Assembly (NCBI GenBank): GCA_003452915.1
Contig: DMMZ01000060.1
Location: forward strand, 1-19,948
Direction: 5' to 3'
Origin: Clostridiales bacterium
GTDB lineage: Bacteria; Bacillota; Clostridia; Oscillospirales; CAG-382
Length of the DNA stretch: 19,948 bases
Shown here: positions 1-7,117 of the stretch, in pieces
How positions within the stretch are numbered: the stretch's first letter is position 1
Layout: each line of letters opens with the position of its first letter
Notes under the pieces: model-generated
The model's database searches: none
Told to the model about the DNA's origin: nothing
Seen by the model: the letters and a program-made list of their open reading frames with translations, nothing else
Program-made: the position numbers and the translations under genes

Positions 1-615
1 TACCTCAAGTAAGTAAGATGGATTAGCAACGAGTTCACCAGTTATATCTGTGTAATCAGGAACTTCAATGCTAGATTCATCAATGGATTCATCAACGATA
101 GATTCATCTGACTCAGTTGCTCTGGGATCTGTTAAATTAACAGTCGCTGTAGCATCTGTTGCGGTCTTTGCTGTAAGATCGATACCTTCAAGAGTTATGT
201 ACATTCCTGTCTTAACTTTAAGAGCAGCAACCTTCTGAGGTTGATTAGGACAACTATTAATATCTTCTGGTTTGCTGGATGCCGAATGAATACCTATAAC
301 AATATCATTCTCTTCAAACGTTAGTGTTTTAAGATTGCCATCAGGAACTATTGCATCTGCTTTTGCTTTGTAAAGGTTATCTTCAACCTTTTCGCAATGA
401 ATCAGAACTGTCCAACCTGTGCTAGAAGCTGCAAGTGCTTCTGCTGAAGTAAGAACAAGACCTTTTTCACCGGTTATTTGTGTATCTACAGCAAGAATAT
501 TAAATACAAAACCATCTTCGATAGGTTCTACGACTACGTCTTCTGCCATAACAAAAATAGCGCTCATTGTGCTTACAAGTACTAATGATAATAAAACTGC
601 TAAAAACTTTTTCAT
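1..615 (-). CDS. Exported protein with acidic Ser/Asp/Glu linker, C-terminus beyond the window
   Basis: Reading back from the ATG at 613-615 gives an open frame of 205 codons that runs off the left edge, so the C-terminus is missing. Residues 1-24 form a signal peptide (Lys-Lys, a Leu/Val-rich core, then a small-residue site ending ...VMAE) much like that of the neighbouring 1581-residue protein. Residues about 27-160 form a globular module with an IVIGIHSASS stretch and a KVKTGMYITLEGIDL stretch, which I read as related to two modules in that neighbour. An acidic linker follows at about residues 162-186 with repeated DES units. The ribosome-binding site is AGAAAGGAAA. The frame is intact throughout. 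A dockerin may follow outside the window, by analogy with the other two genes, but this is inference. The function is unknown; a cell-surface or secreted carbohydrate-related role is likely. Confidence 0.85.
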   Translation of the reverse strand, partial: MKKFLAVLLSLVLVSTMSAIFVMAEDVVVEPIEDGFVFNILAVDTQITGEKGLVLTSAEALAASSTGWTVLIHCEKVEDNLYKAKADAIVPDGNLKTLTFEENDIVIGIHSASSKPEDINSCPNQPQKVAALKVKTGMYITLEGIDLTAKTATDATATVNLTDPRATESDESIVDESIDESSIEVPDYTDITGELVANPSYLLEV

Positions 616-670
616 GCTTTGTTTTCCTTTCTCGATTTACAATATCTTTATATTCTGTACGAACATATAT

Positions 671-699
671 GTTTTACCATAAATTCTCATAACAGTCAA
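671..699 (-). promoter_or_regulatory. Sigma-A type promoter of the partial exported-protein gene
   Basis: On the minus strand a TTGACT -35 box (694-699) and a TAAAAC -10 box (671-676) are separated by exactly 17 bases, about 55 bases before the start codon. The -35 context TATCTATTGAC recurs at the promoter of the cohesin-like gene. The boxes are seen directly; activity is inferred. Confidence 0.65.
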
Positions 700-736
700 T
701 AGATATCTCAAAAATATTATTTGTTTTATATAAAGA

Positions 737-761
737 AGCGGATAGGAAGCTCCTATCCGCT
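737..761 (-). terminator. Rho-independent terminator after the 1581-residue protein gene
   Basis: A perfect 11-bp stem, AGCGGATAGGA paired with TCCTATCCGCT around a 3-base loop, lies 15 bases beyond the TAA stop of the large gene. On the minus strand it is followed by TCTTTATAT, a moderately U-rich tail. It separates the large gene from the promoter of the next one. Confidence 0.75.
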
Positions 762-775
762 AATTCTATAAAATA

Positions 776-3700
776 TTAACCCTGTGTAACTGCGTAAATA
801 TCAAATGTTCCTAAGAAATGACGCTTAATTTTAAGGTAATCTGCGGAGGTTGGAAGCGCTGTACCACCGAGACAAGCAGCTTGAAGCTGTGTTTCGGTAA
901 GAGTCATTGTCTCCAAAAAGGCTCTCTTCACATATAAATAATCTATAGAACCCACGTCTCCATCGCCGTTAACATCACCCTTAACAACTATTATAATTGT
1001 CTGATCGCCAGATGTAATGGTTGCGCCTGTTCCAACGCCGCTTACAGTAACTTCACCTACGAACAAAGCTTTTATCTGTTCAATAGTCATGTCATCTGTA
1101 AGTGCATTTCCTGTTAAGAAACCATCAGCAATAATTACGCCAGCATCTTCAACAAGCTCAAAAGGATCTGATACTTCAGTTAAAGAAACGCCAAACTCTG
1201 TAAGAGCCATCCACTCAGCAATAATCTTTCCATCGGTTGTTACACCACTGTCACCGAATGCGAAGGATACCTTGATATATTTTGCATTTACTGTTTCACC
1301 AAGGCTTAATACTGCATCATAAACACCGTTTGCCTGGTTATTATTTGTGAATGTAAACTCACCCAATGAAGTGAATGATGTAGGATCAGTTGCGTAACTT
1401 ACTGTAACTTTGAGATCCTTTGGTAAGTATACCATAACAGCAACCTGCTGATAGAAGCTGAGAGCAACAGTATCTATATCAGTTGTATCTGCAAGAGCAA
1501 GAACAAGATCAACTGTCGGATATGTGTTTGCTGTTGTGCAAATTTTATTTTGGAATAATACTACACCAGCATTATCAAATGTTGTTAATGTAGACAATTT
1601 ATCACCGTCTGAAAGAACGGTAAGTGCTTTGCTTGCAACTACTTTAGTTGAATCGGAAATAATTGTTACACCTGTGGGATACGAAGTGCCCGCTTCAACT
1701 GTGAATGCTGCAGAATCAAGTGTTACTACAGCTTTTCCTGCTACAAGTCTTTCGAAATCTACATTGTAAAGAGTAATTTCATCACCAACTTTAATTGCCT
1801 TAAAGCTGTCAAGCATTGTCTGGGTAAGTAATCCTGTAGCTGCATGGTACAGAAGTACATAACCGCCTTCGGGAATAACTACATCTGTCTTAACACCCGC
1901 GGGTCTTCCCAATGTCTGATTTATTGCTGTAACTACACCTTCGGCATTTACAACTACCATATAATGATAGTTATAATCTTTTACTGTGCCAGAGCAAGCA
2001 CCGGATACTTCACCAAGAGTATCTAAATCGCCAATTCTAGTAATTATTGTGCCTTCTCCAGCTACAAAGCCTGCAAAGTTCTGTATAGGAAGTGCGCCTT
2101 CCGGAATTTCTTCGAGTTCAACAATTGCTGCAAACTCTGTCAATCCCATGAATTCCCAAATAACTTTTGTTTCAAACGGACTATCATCGAAATCGAAAGC
2201 TACCTTAATGAATTTTGCTGTTACTGTCTCATCAAATTCAAATATAGCATCAATAACACCGGATTTTCCGGTTTCCGCTACACCTTCGAAAGTAAAATCA
2301 TCAATTTCAGTAAAGGTTGATATATCTGTAGCATAGCTGATTGTTACAGTGTTATCCTTAGGTAATCCTATCATAGATAAATATTCATGATAGAAGCAAA
2401 GGTTAACACCTGTTACATCAGTCTCGTCACCAAGTGCAAGAACGAGTTCAATTGTAGGATATGTGTCAGCTGTTGTGCAAACTTTATTCTGGAATAATAC
2501 TACTTGTGCATTGCTGAATGCAGTTGCTGTTAAAGCTCTGTTTCCGTCAGAAAGTACGGAAAGTGACTTGTTGTTAAGAACTGCAACCTGAGATTCGTCA
2601 GATTCATTGAATACACCTGCAATGTAAGGAAGAACTGCGGTTCTGTCAGTAATAGGAGCGAATACGGAGATAGTGTTTATATCTACAAAATCCATTGTAT
2701 TCTCAACACCAAGAGCCTCAATATTCATTCCATACACATACACAGAAGCACCTATTGCGGATTCTGCACGGAGTGAAGCGTCAATTAAATCTCTGCCGTG
2801 ACCGTTTGCTGCAATTATAAATCCTTTTTCTGGTATTGCTATTGATGCTTTATTATCACCAGAAGAAGCAGCGAACGATTTGATAAAGTATTTAGAGGTC
2901 TGAGCATTGTAATCAATTACCCAAACATCCCACCATGCAATACCAGCACTTGCAGCTTCACCGAGAGTTGCACCGTAACTTGGAGTAAATACATATACTG
3001 CATCACCAACACCTGCAAGGGTTTCGCCACCATTGTATACCCATCCGGTGCCCTGATAACCTACGTTGTATTGATTAGCAAAATCTATACTGAATGTTTT
3101 CTGTACAGCATACTGATAAATTTCAACTTCGTTAATCATTGCAAAAGCTGCATTTGATGTAACTACTAATTTAATATACTGTGCATTAATTGGGTTGGTA
3201 AGATTAAGGGTAGCCCAACCGATAGCTCCTGTTGGATTGGTTAGTGTTCCAATCTCAAGCCAGTCTTTGTTATTTATAGAAGCAAAAGCTCTAATTGTAG
3301 GAATACCTATGCCTGATGCATTAGGTTGCCAAACATTAACTTTAACTGTGCCAACGCTCTTTACTGCACCAAAATCAACATTAACGAAACCAGTTCCGTC
3401 AGTTGTATTGGTTGGGTTAGCATTGCCGTTATAAAAGAAGCCAAACCACTTGTTATCATATGAAGCAACAGAAGAAGCGACATCGTCGTTCAAAGCTGCA
3501 GTATATTGGAGGTAACCAGTGTTGCTTGTTAATGCTGTTGTTGTTGTAACAAGATCAACATTGTCTGCTTTGAGATTAATAACTGATGTGTCATAATCAG
3601 GAAGAAGACCGCCCTTAGCGGTTACAGTAAATTCAGAAATAGCTGTTACTGATGTCTTTGTAACTGCTGCAGTTGCGCCTTCAGGAACTACTGTGCCTAC

Positions 3701-5521
3701 GGGAACTGTAGGTACTGTCGAAGGAATATTGGGAGTCATTTCTATCTTGATATAACGTGCTGTTATACCTTCATTTGATGTATAAGTATAATCTGCCCAT
3801 TCTTTAGGAGTAGCTGCACCGTTATTTGTAACTGTACCCTGAGCTGCCAAACCTAATCTGTAATATGTCTCACCGTCAGCAGAAGCATAAAATGCAACTC
3901 TTGTTGGGAAAAGAATTCCATAAGCTGCGATCTGTCCGAATTTAGCAGAATATTTATAAATTTTTTCAGTGTTTACGCCAAGGTCAATAATCTGATAGTA
4001 ATTTCCATTAGCGTCTCTTTCATCAGCTGAGAATGTAGTAGTTTTCTCGACCCACGTACTTGCTTCATAGTTGTAGGATGTATTCTTAACAACCTGATAT
4101 CCTATAAAGCCGCTACTTCCACCAAGGGAATTAAGTGTACCAGGAACTCCGTTTGTTAGTTTGTCTTTAGCAGTATTATCTGTCCAGTTGGTTCTTGCAG
4201 GAACTGTACCGGAGTAAGTTTTACCATTGGATACGTTCGTGTCATCGTCGGCTGCGTTTATTTTTTTTGCGCCTAGATTATATGTATCAGAATTACAATC
4301 AAAATAGAACAGATTTGCTGTTGTTCTATCTGTGTAACTAAATCCATAATAGGAATGAAGCGCACCGTATTTGTTGGTCATTACGCCTTCAACGTCTGTC
4401 ATAAAAGGATCAGAACAAGTAAGAGTAAGGCCTATATAATCGCCAACTTCGAAGGATTCAAAACCTAACTGTGTAAGCGGAACAGCAAATTCAACTGTCC
4501 AGGAACTTGCTGTCTGTGTGTCTTTAAGTAACATAGCCGATCTGTCAAGATCATCAGCTCTGGGGACTATAACAGCATTAGTGCCATTATAACGAATGTC
4601 GACAAGGTTTCCGAAACTGCCTTTCGAATTTTTCATTATATCCTTAGTCATCCAAATTCTGATCTGTGAAGCTGTTGTCTGGCTATCTGAAACGAAAGTA
4701 GGTGCTTTGTTATACTTAACACCAACATATAGATAACCATTAGTTGCATATGCCTTATAATTATAACTGAATGCAGCATTAGCTGTGCTGCTTGATGTTT
4801 GCCACTGACCGTTAGTTACACCATCAACTGTTGTAACATCATCTTGCCATATTGACTCTAATAGTTTGCCGTCAAGTACGGGAGCTGAATCAAGTACAAA
4901 GATAGTGTTGTCTTCTGCAGTATCCCAAAGTACATGTGGCTGATTTGTCGCATTACCGCTATGAAGAGTACTTGCTGGAGCAGTGCTTTTTACAAAATCA
5001 GAAACCCAGTAATCGATATGATTTTGGCTCGCCAATCCGTTAAAAGATGTAATCGGAACAGTAACCTTAAATGTAGTGACACCACTTGCTAAGGTATTGG
5101 ATAGTTTGATTGCAGCTTTATTTGCTGCTGACCAAGCTGTTCCGGAGTTTATGGTCTTTGAAGTATTAGCTGTTGCAGCACTAACAGTATATATACCTGA
5201 AGCTATTGCTCCAATTGTGATAAAGTCGGTATATACTGCTGAGTCAGATTCGTCTCTGAACCAAAATCTGAATACATTTCCTGTTGCAGGAAGTGCATCG
5301 TCTGTTTTAAATTCAAGATAAAGGTTTGTTTCGTCAGAGGTAACTCTGTAGTCAAAGTTCGATTTTGCAATAACCGGACCATACCAATGATCGGTATCAG
5401 TATCACCATTAACTGTAATCCAGTCACCGGATCCTCCAACATCGTCTAGAGCAGCAATAAATGTTACGCAAGATGTGCTTACCATTAATATTGCCAAAAA
5501 TATCGCTAGAAATTTTTTCAT
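776..5521 (-). CDS. Large secreted multi-module carbohydrate-binding type protein with dockerin
   Basis: This is a 1581-residue exported protein. Residues 1-24 are a signal peptide. Two CBM9/DOMON-like domains follow (about 25-200 and 205-405; the second begins with the typical VLDGKLLESIW). Next come two F5/8 type C (discoidin-like) domains (about 425-600 and 665-805, each ending with a YIK core). The second half alternates an uncharacterised module (806-960 and 1148-1260) with a duplicated discoidin-like repeat (985-1135 and 1298-1445). A dockerin-associated module (1453-1512) and a type I-like dockerin (1513-1576) close the protein. The first dockerin loop is canonical (DVNGDGDVGSID); the second lacks its calcium ligands. 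I see no catalytic domain, so the likely role is substrate binding, adhesion or assembly through a cohesin partner. The ATG is supported by AAAGGAAA at the right distance. Domain names rest on motif reading, not a profile search. Confidence 0.9.
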   Translation of the reverse strand: MKKFLAIFLAILMVSTSCVTFIAALDDVGGSGDWITVNGDTDTDHWYGPVIAKSNFDYRVTSDETNLYLEFKTDDALPATGNVFRFWFRDESDSAVYTDFITIGAIASGIYTVSAATANTSKTINSGTAWSAANKAAIKLSNTLASGVTTFKVTVPITSFNGLASQNHIDYWVSDFVKSTAPASTLHSGNATNQPHVLWDTAEDNTIFVLDSAPVLDGKLLESIWQDDVTTVDGVTNGQWQTSSSTANAAFSYNYKAYATNGYLYVGVKYNKAPTFVSDSQTTASQIRIWMTKDIMKNSKGSFGNLVDIRYNGTNAVIVPRADDLDRSAMLLKDTQTASSWTVEFAVPLTQLGFESFEVGDYIGLTLTCSDPFMTDVEGVMTNKYGALHSYYGFSYTDRTTANLFYFDCNSDTYNLGAKKINAADDDTNVSNGKTYSGTVPARTNWTDNTAKDKLTNGVPGTLNSLGGSSGFIGYQVVKNTSYNYEASTWVEKTTTFSADERDANGNYYQIIDLGVNTEKIYKYSAKFGQIAAYGILFPTRVAFYASADGETYYRLGLAAQGTVTNNGAATPKEWADYTYTSNEGITARYIKIEMTPNIPSTVPTVPVGTVVPEGATAAVTKTSVTAISEFTVTAKGGLLPDYDTSVINLKADNVDLVTTTTALTSNTGYLQYTAALNDDVASSVASYDNKWFGFFYNGNANPTNTTDGTGFVNVDFGAVKSVGTVKVNVWQPNASGIGIPTIRAFASINNKDWLEIGTLTNPTGAIGWATLNLTNPINAQYIKLVVTSNAAFAMINEVEIYQYAVQKTFSIDFANQYNVGYQGTGWVYNGGETLAGVGDAVYVFTPSYGATLGEAASAGIAWWDVWVIDYNAQTSKYFIKSFAASSGDNKASIAIPEKGFIIAANGHGRDLIDASLRAESAIGASVYVYGMNIEALGVENTMDFVDINTISVFAPITDRTAVLPYIAGVFNESDESQVAVLNNKSLSVLSDGNRALTATAFSNAQVVLFQNKVCTTADTYPTIELVLALGDETDVTGVNLCFYHEYLSMIGLPKDNTVTISYATDISTFTEIDDFTFEGVAETGKSGVIDAIFEFDETVTAKFIKVAFDFDDSPFETKVIWEFMGLTEFAAIVELEEIPEGALPIQNFAGFVAGEGTIITRIGDLDTLGEVSGACSGTVKDYNYHYMVVVNAEGVVTAINQTLGRPAGVKTDVVIPEGGYVLLYHAATGLLTQTMLDSFKAIKVGDEITLYNVDFERLVAGKAVVTLDSAAFTVEAGTSYPTGVTIISDSTKVVASKALTVLSDGDKLSTLTTFDNAGVVLFQNKICTTANTYPTVDLVLALADTTDIDTVALSFYQQVAVMVYLPKDLKVTVSYATDPTSFTSLGEFTFTNNNQANGVYDAVLSLGETVNAKYIKVSFAFGDSGVTTDGKIIAEWMALTEFGVSLTEVSDPFELVEDAGVIIADGFLTGNALTDDMTIEQIKALFVGEVTVSGVGTGATITSGDQTIIIVVKGDVNGDGDVGSIDYLYVKRAFLETMTLTETQLQAACLGGTALPTSADYLKIKRHFLGTFDIYAVTQG
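794..985 (-). other. Dockerin-encoding segment with degenerate second loop
   Basis: This segment encodes residues 1513-1576 of the large protein. The first calcium loop has D516, N518, D520, G521 and D527. The matching second half reads AACLGGTALPTSADYLKIKR: the F-helix (DYLKIKRHFLGT) is kept, but the Asp, Asn and Asp at loop positions 1, 3 and 5 are replaced by Cys, Gly and Thr. The same pattern occurs in the 364-residue neighbour. Confidence 0.8.
1189..1636 (-). repeat. Internal duplication, second copy (discoidin-like repeat)
   Basis: Encodes about residues 1296-1445 of the large protein. It matches residues 985-1135 closely, including VLSDG, VVLFQNK(V/I)CTTA, LPKD and VSYATD/ISYATD. The similarity extends to the DNA: for example GTGCAAA(C/T)TTTATT(C/T)TGGAATAATACTAC is shared by both copies (split here by variable bases). 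Confidence 0.8.
2117..2569 (-). repeat. Internal duplication, first copy (discoidin-like repeat)
   Basis: Encodes about residues 985-1135 of the large protein, roughly 930 bases from its partner copy on the DNA. The interval between the copies holds the uncharacterised module at residues 1148-1260, so the duplicated unit may be module plus repeat rather than the repeat alone. Confidence 0.75.
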
Positions 5522-5573
5522 GCTTTGTTGTTTCCTTTCTTATTTTTGTAACAGGTTATTCTGTTCTTTCTGT

Positions 5574-5602
5574 ATTTTATCATAATAATTTATTATAGTC
5601 AA
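5574..5602 (-). promoter_or_regulatory. Sigma-A type promoter of the 1581-residue protein gene
   Basis: On the minus strand TTGACT (5597-5602) and TAAAAT (5574-5579) are separated by exactly 17 bases, giving an estimated leader of about 45 bases before the ATG at 5521. The rest of the gap back to the upstream gene (5603-5737) is AT-rich and I see no terminator for that gene, so some read-through from it is possible. Confidence 0.7.
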
Positions 5603-5737
5603 TAATTTTAATCACTATTTTTTACGATTTATACAAGAAATAACGTGAATTTTGTCTTTTGTATGGTAATAATAGTATATACTTATAAACCGACATAAAA
5701 TAATTGAAATACTATTGAATGATTTATAAATTATTTT

Positions 5738-6832
5738 TTAGTAGGATATATTATAAGTTCCCAGAAAATGGCGTTTGATCTTTAAGTAATCTTTAGCTGT
5801 TGGTAGTGTGGTATTCTCAAGACAGGCGGCTTTAAGCTGTATAGTAGTAAGTGAAAATGTTCCAAGATAAGTTCTTTTCACAATCAAATAATCCTTTGAA
5901 TCAATTTTACCGTCACCGTTTACATCACCCTTTATAATTATTGTCAAGGTTTCGCCTCCGGCTGAAACAGTTGCGCCTGTTCCAATGCCACCAACTGATA
6001 CATTACCTTTAAACATATTTTTAATTTGTCCGATTGTCGTATTATCTGTTAAACCGTTGATAAAACCCTCAACAATAATTATTGTTGCTCCGTCAGCAAG
6101 TTCAAAAGGATTTATCGGTGGTTCGGTATTGCTTTCATCACTTACATCATCTTCACTTACAATATCATCACTTATATTATCTTGACTTATATCATCATCA
6201 CTCACAATTACGTTACTAATACTATCATCAGTTTCGTTATTTTCCTCGCTGACAGTAGAAGGGATATCGATATGTTTTGTAATTACTACATCGTTTGCCA
6301 AACCAGGCACTTCTACTTCAGATAAGTCACTATTTCCGCCTTCTACATATTCGTCAGGAACATAAAAATGTAGGTCATCCGATGTTTGCCAAGCATTAAT
6401 AATAGAAAATGGAATCGTAAATATTAAGTCACCGTCATTTTTAGCAGTTTTTAATGCTGATACTGCTTCCGTACCGAAAGTAAGTTCGTAAAAACCTCTT
6501 GTTTCATCAAGTTTTCCGATTACCTCCCAGGTGTCAAAATTTGGGCAATTTGTGATAAATGTTGTCCGGTTTTCTGTATCCCCTGTAAATCCGTTTTTTA
6601 TCACAGGCACAACATTATTGGTATCGTAATATAATCTAAAAGAAACATATGACATTCCGTCTGTTAGATTAATGTTTTTTACATTTATAGTAATATTAAT
6701 ATTCGGATTGGCCGAATATTCGCTAGGTGCGGTAACTTCAAGCTTAAAAGCAGTATTGGATGCTAATACATCTGCTAATGTTACTATCAAAAAAACAAGA
6801 ATAAATAAAATTACCGATATAGCTTTTTTCAT
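5738..6832 (-). CDS. Secreted cohesin-like protein with C-terminal dockerin
   Basis: This is a 364-residue exported protein. Residues 1-24 are a signal peptide. Residues about 27-190 are a beta-rich domain of cohesin type: an initial LEVTAPSEYS strand, INVKNINL, the SFRLYYDTNNVVPV stretch, then FTIPFSI and a FYVPDEYVEGG segment. This pattern is typical of cohesin-domain proteins in Ruminococcaceae. Residues 191-240 are an acidic Ser/Asp/Glu linker with IS(D/Q)D-type repeats. Residues 241-300 form the same dockerin-associated module as in the large neighbour (GTGATVSAGG), and 301-362 are a dockerin with a good first loop (D303, N305, D307, D314) and a second loop without ligands. Carrying both partner types suggests an adaptor or scaffold role, which is inference. 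The ATG at 6830-6832 follows AAAGGA. The domain could be a different Ig-like fold; a structure comparison would settle it. Confidence 0.88.
   Translation of the reverse strand: MKKAISVILFILVFLIVTLADVLASNTAFKLEVTAPSEYSANPNINITINVKNINLTDGMSYVSFRLYYDTNNVVPVIKNGFTGDTENRTTFITNCPNFDTWEVIGKLDETRGFYELTFGTEAVSALKTAKNDGDLIFTIPFSIINAWQTSDDLHFYVPDEYVEGGNSDLSEVEVPGLANDVVITKHIDIPSTVSEENNETDDSISNVIVSDDDISQDNISDDIVSEDDVSDESNTEPPINPFELADGATIIIVEGFINGLTDNTTIGQIKNMFKGNVSVGGIGTGATVSAGGETLTIIIKGDVNGDGKIDSKDYLIVKRTYLGTFSLTTIQLKAACLENTTLPTAKDYLKIKRHFLGTYNISY
6134..6230 (-). repeat. Degenerate short tandem repeats encoding an acidic linker
   Basis: ATCATCACTTA-like units recur imperfectly and encode the Ser/Asp/Glu-rich linker (about residues 201-233) of the cohesin-like protein. 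A related linker of repeated DES units is encoded at about 65-120 in the partial gene. Confidence 0.6.
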
Positions 6833-6873
6833 AAATAACCATTCCTTTGCTATTATTAGACATATTTAACTAT

Positions 6874-6901
6874 ATTTTAACAAAAAATAACAAAAGGTCA
6901 A
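6874..6901 (-). promoter_or_regulatory. Sigma-A type promoter of the cohesin-like gene
   Basis: On the minus strand TTGACC (6896-6901) and TAAAAT (6874-6879) are separated by 16 bases, about 40 bases before the start codon. The preceding bases TATCTA match those before the -35 box of the partial exported-protein gene. Confidence 0.65.
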
Positions 6902-7056
6902 TAGATAATTAAATGTTTTTTTGTTAAAAGGATGAATTTTGCGTGTAAAATATCAAATACAGAGGCACATCATCTCGTATCACCACAAATTTTTCATTTC
7001 TATTTATACCTTACGTGTTGTGAAGGTTTATATTAGAAAATATTACATGATATTTG

Positions 7057-7085
7057 TTGTTTTTTTAATTGTTATATAGTATAAT
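7057..7085 (+). promoter_or_regulatory. Probable sigma-A promoter of murB
   Basis: A perfect TATAAT (7080-7085) lies 32 bases before the chosen murB start, with a weak TTGTTT (7057-7062) 17 bases upstream of it. No further structure was recognised between this promoter and the divergent one ending at 6901. Confidence 0.55.
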
Positions 7086-7117
7086 ATTGGGTGATTAAAA
7101 TGGAAAGGAGTTATATT

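Noticed and set aside
419..682. Plus-strand open frame of 87 codons, overlapping the partial exported-protein gene
   Set aside because: It lies opposite a signal peptide, promoter and ribosome-binding site on the minus strand and has no such signals of its own.
1986..2336. Plus-strand open frame of 116 codons inside the large protein gene
   Set aside because: It is a shadow of a well-supported minus-strand frame; composition is Ser/Pro/Ala-rich as expected from antisense of this gene, and no ribosome-binding site is seen.
7091..7117. Upstream in-frame GTG start for murB
   Set aside because: The AAAGGAG site lies after it and is correctly placed for the ATG at 7118; MurB homologues start near there.
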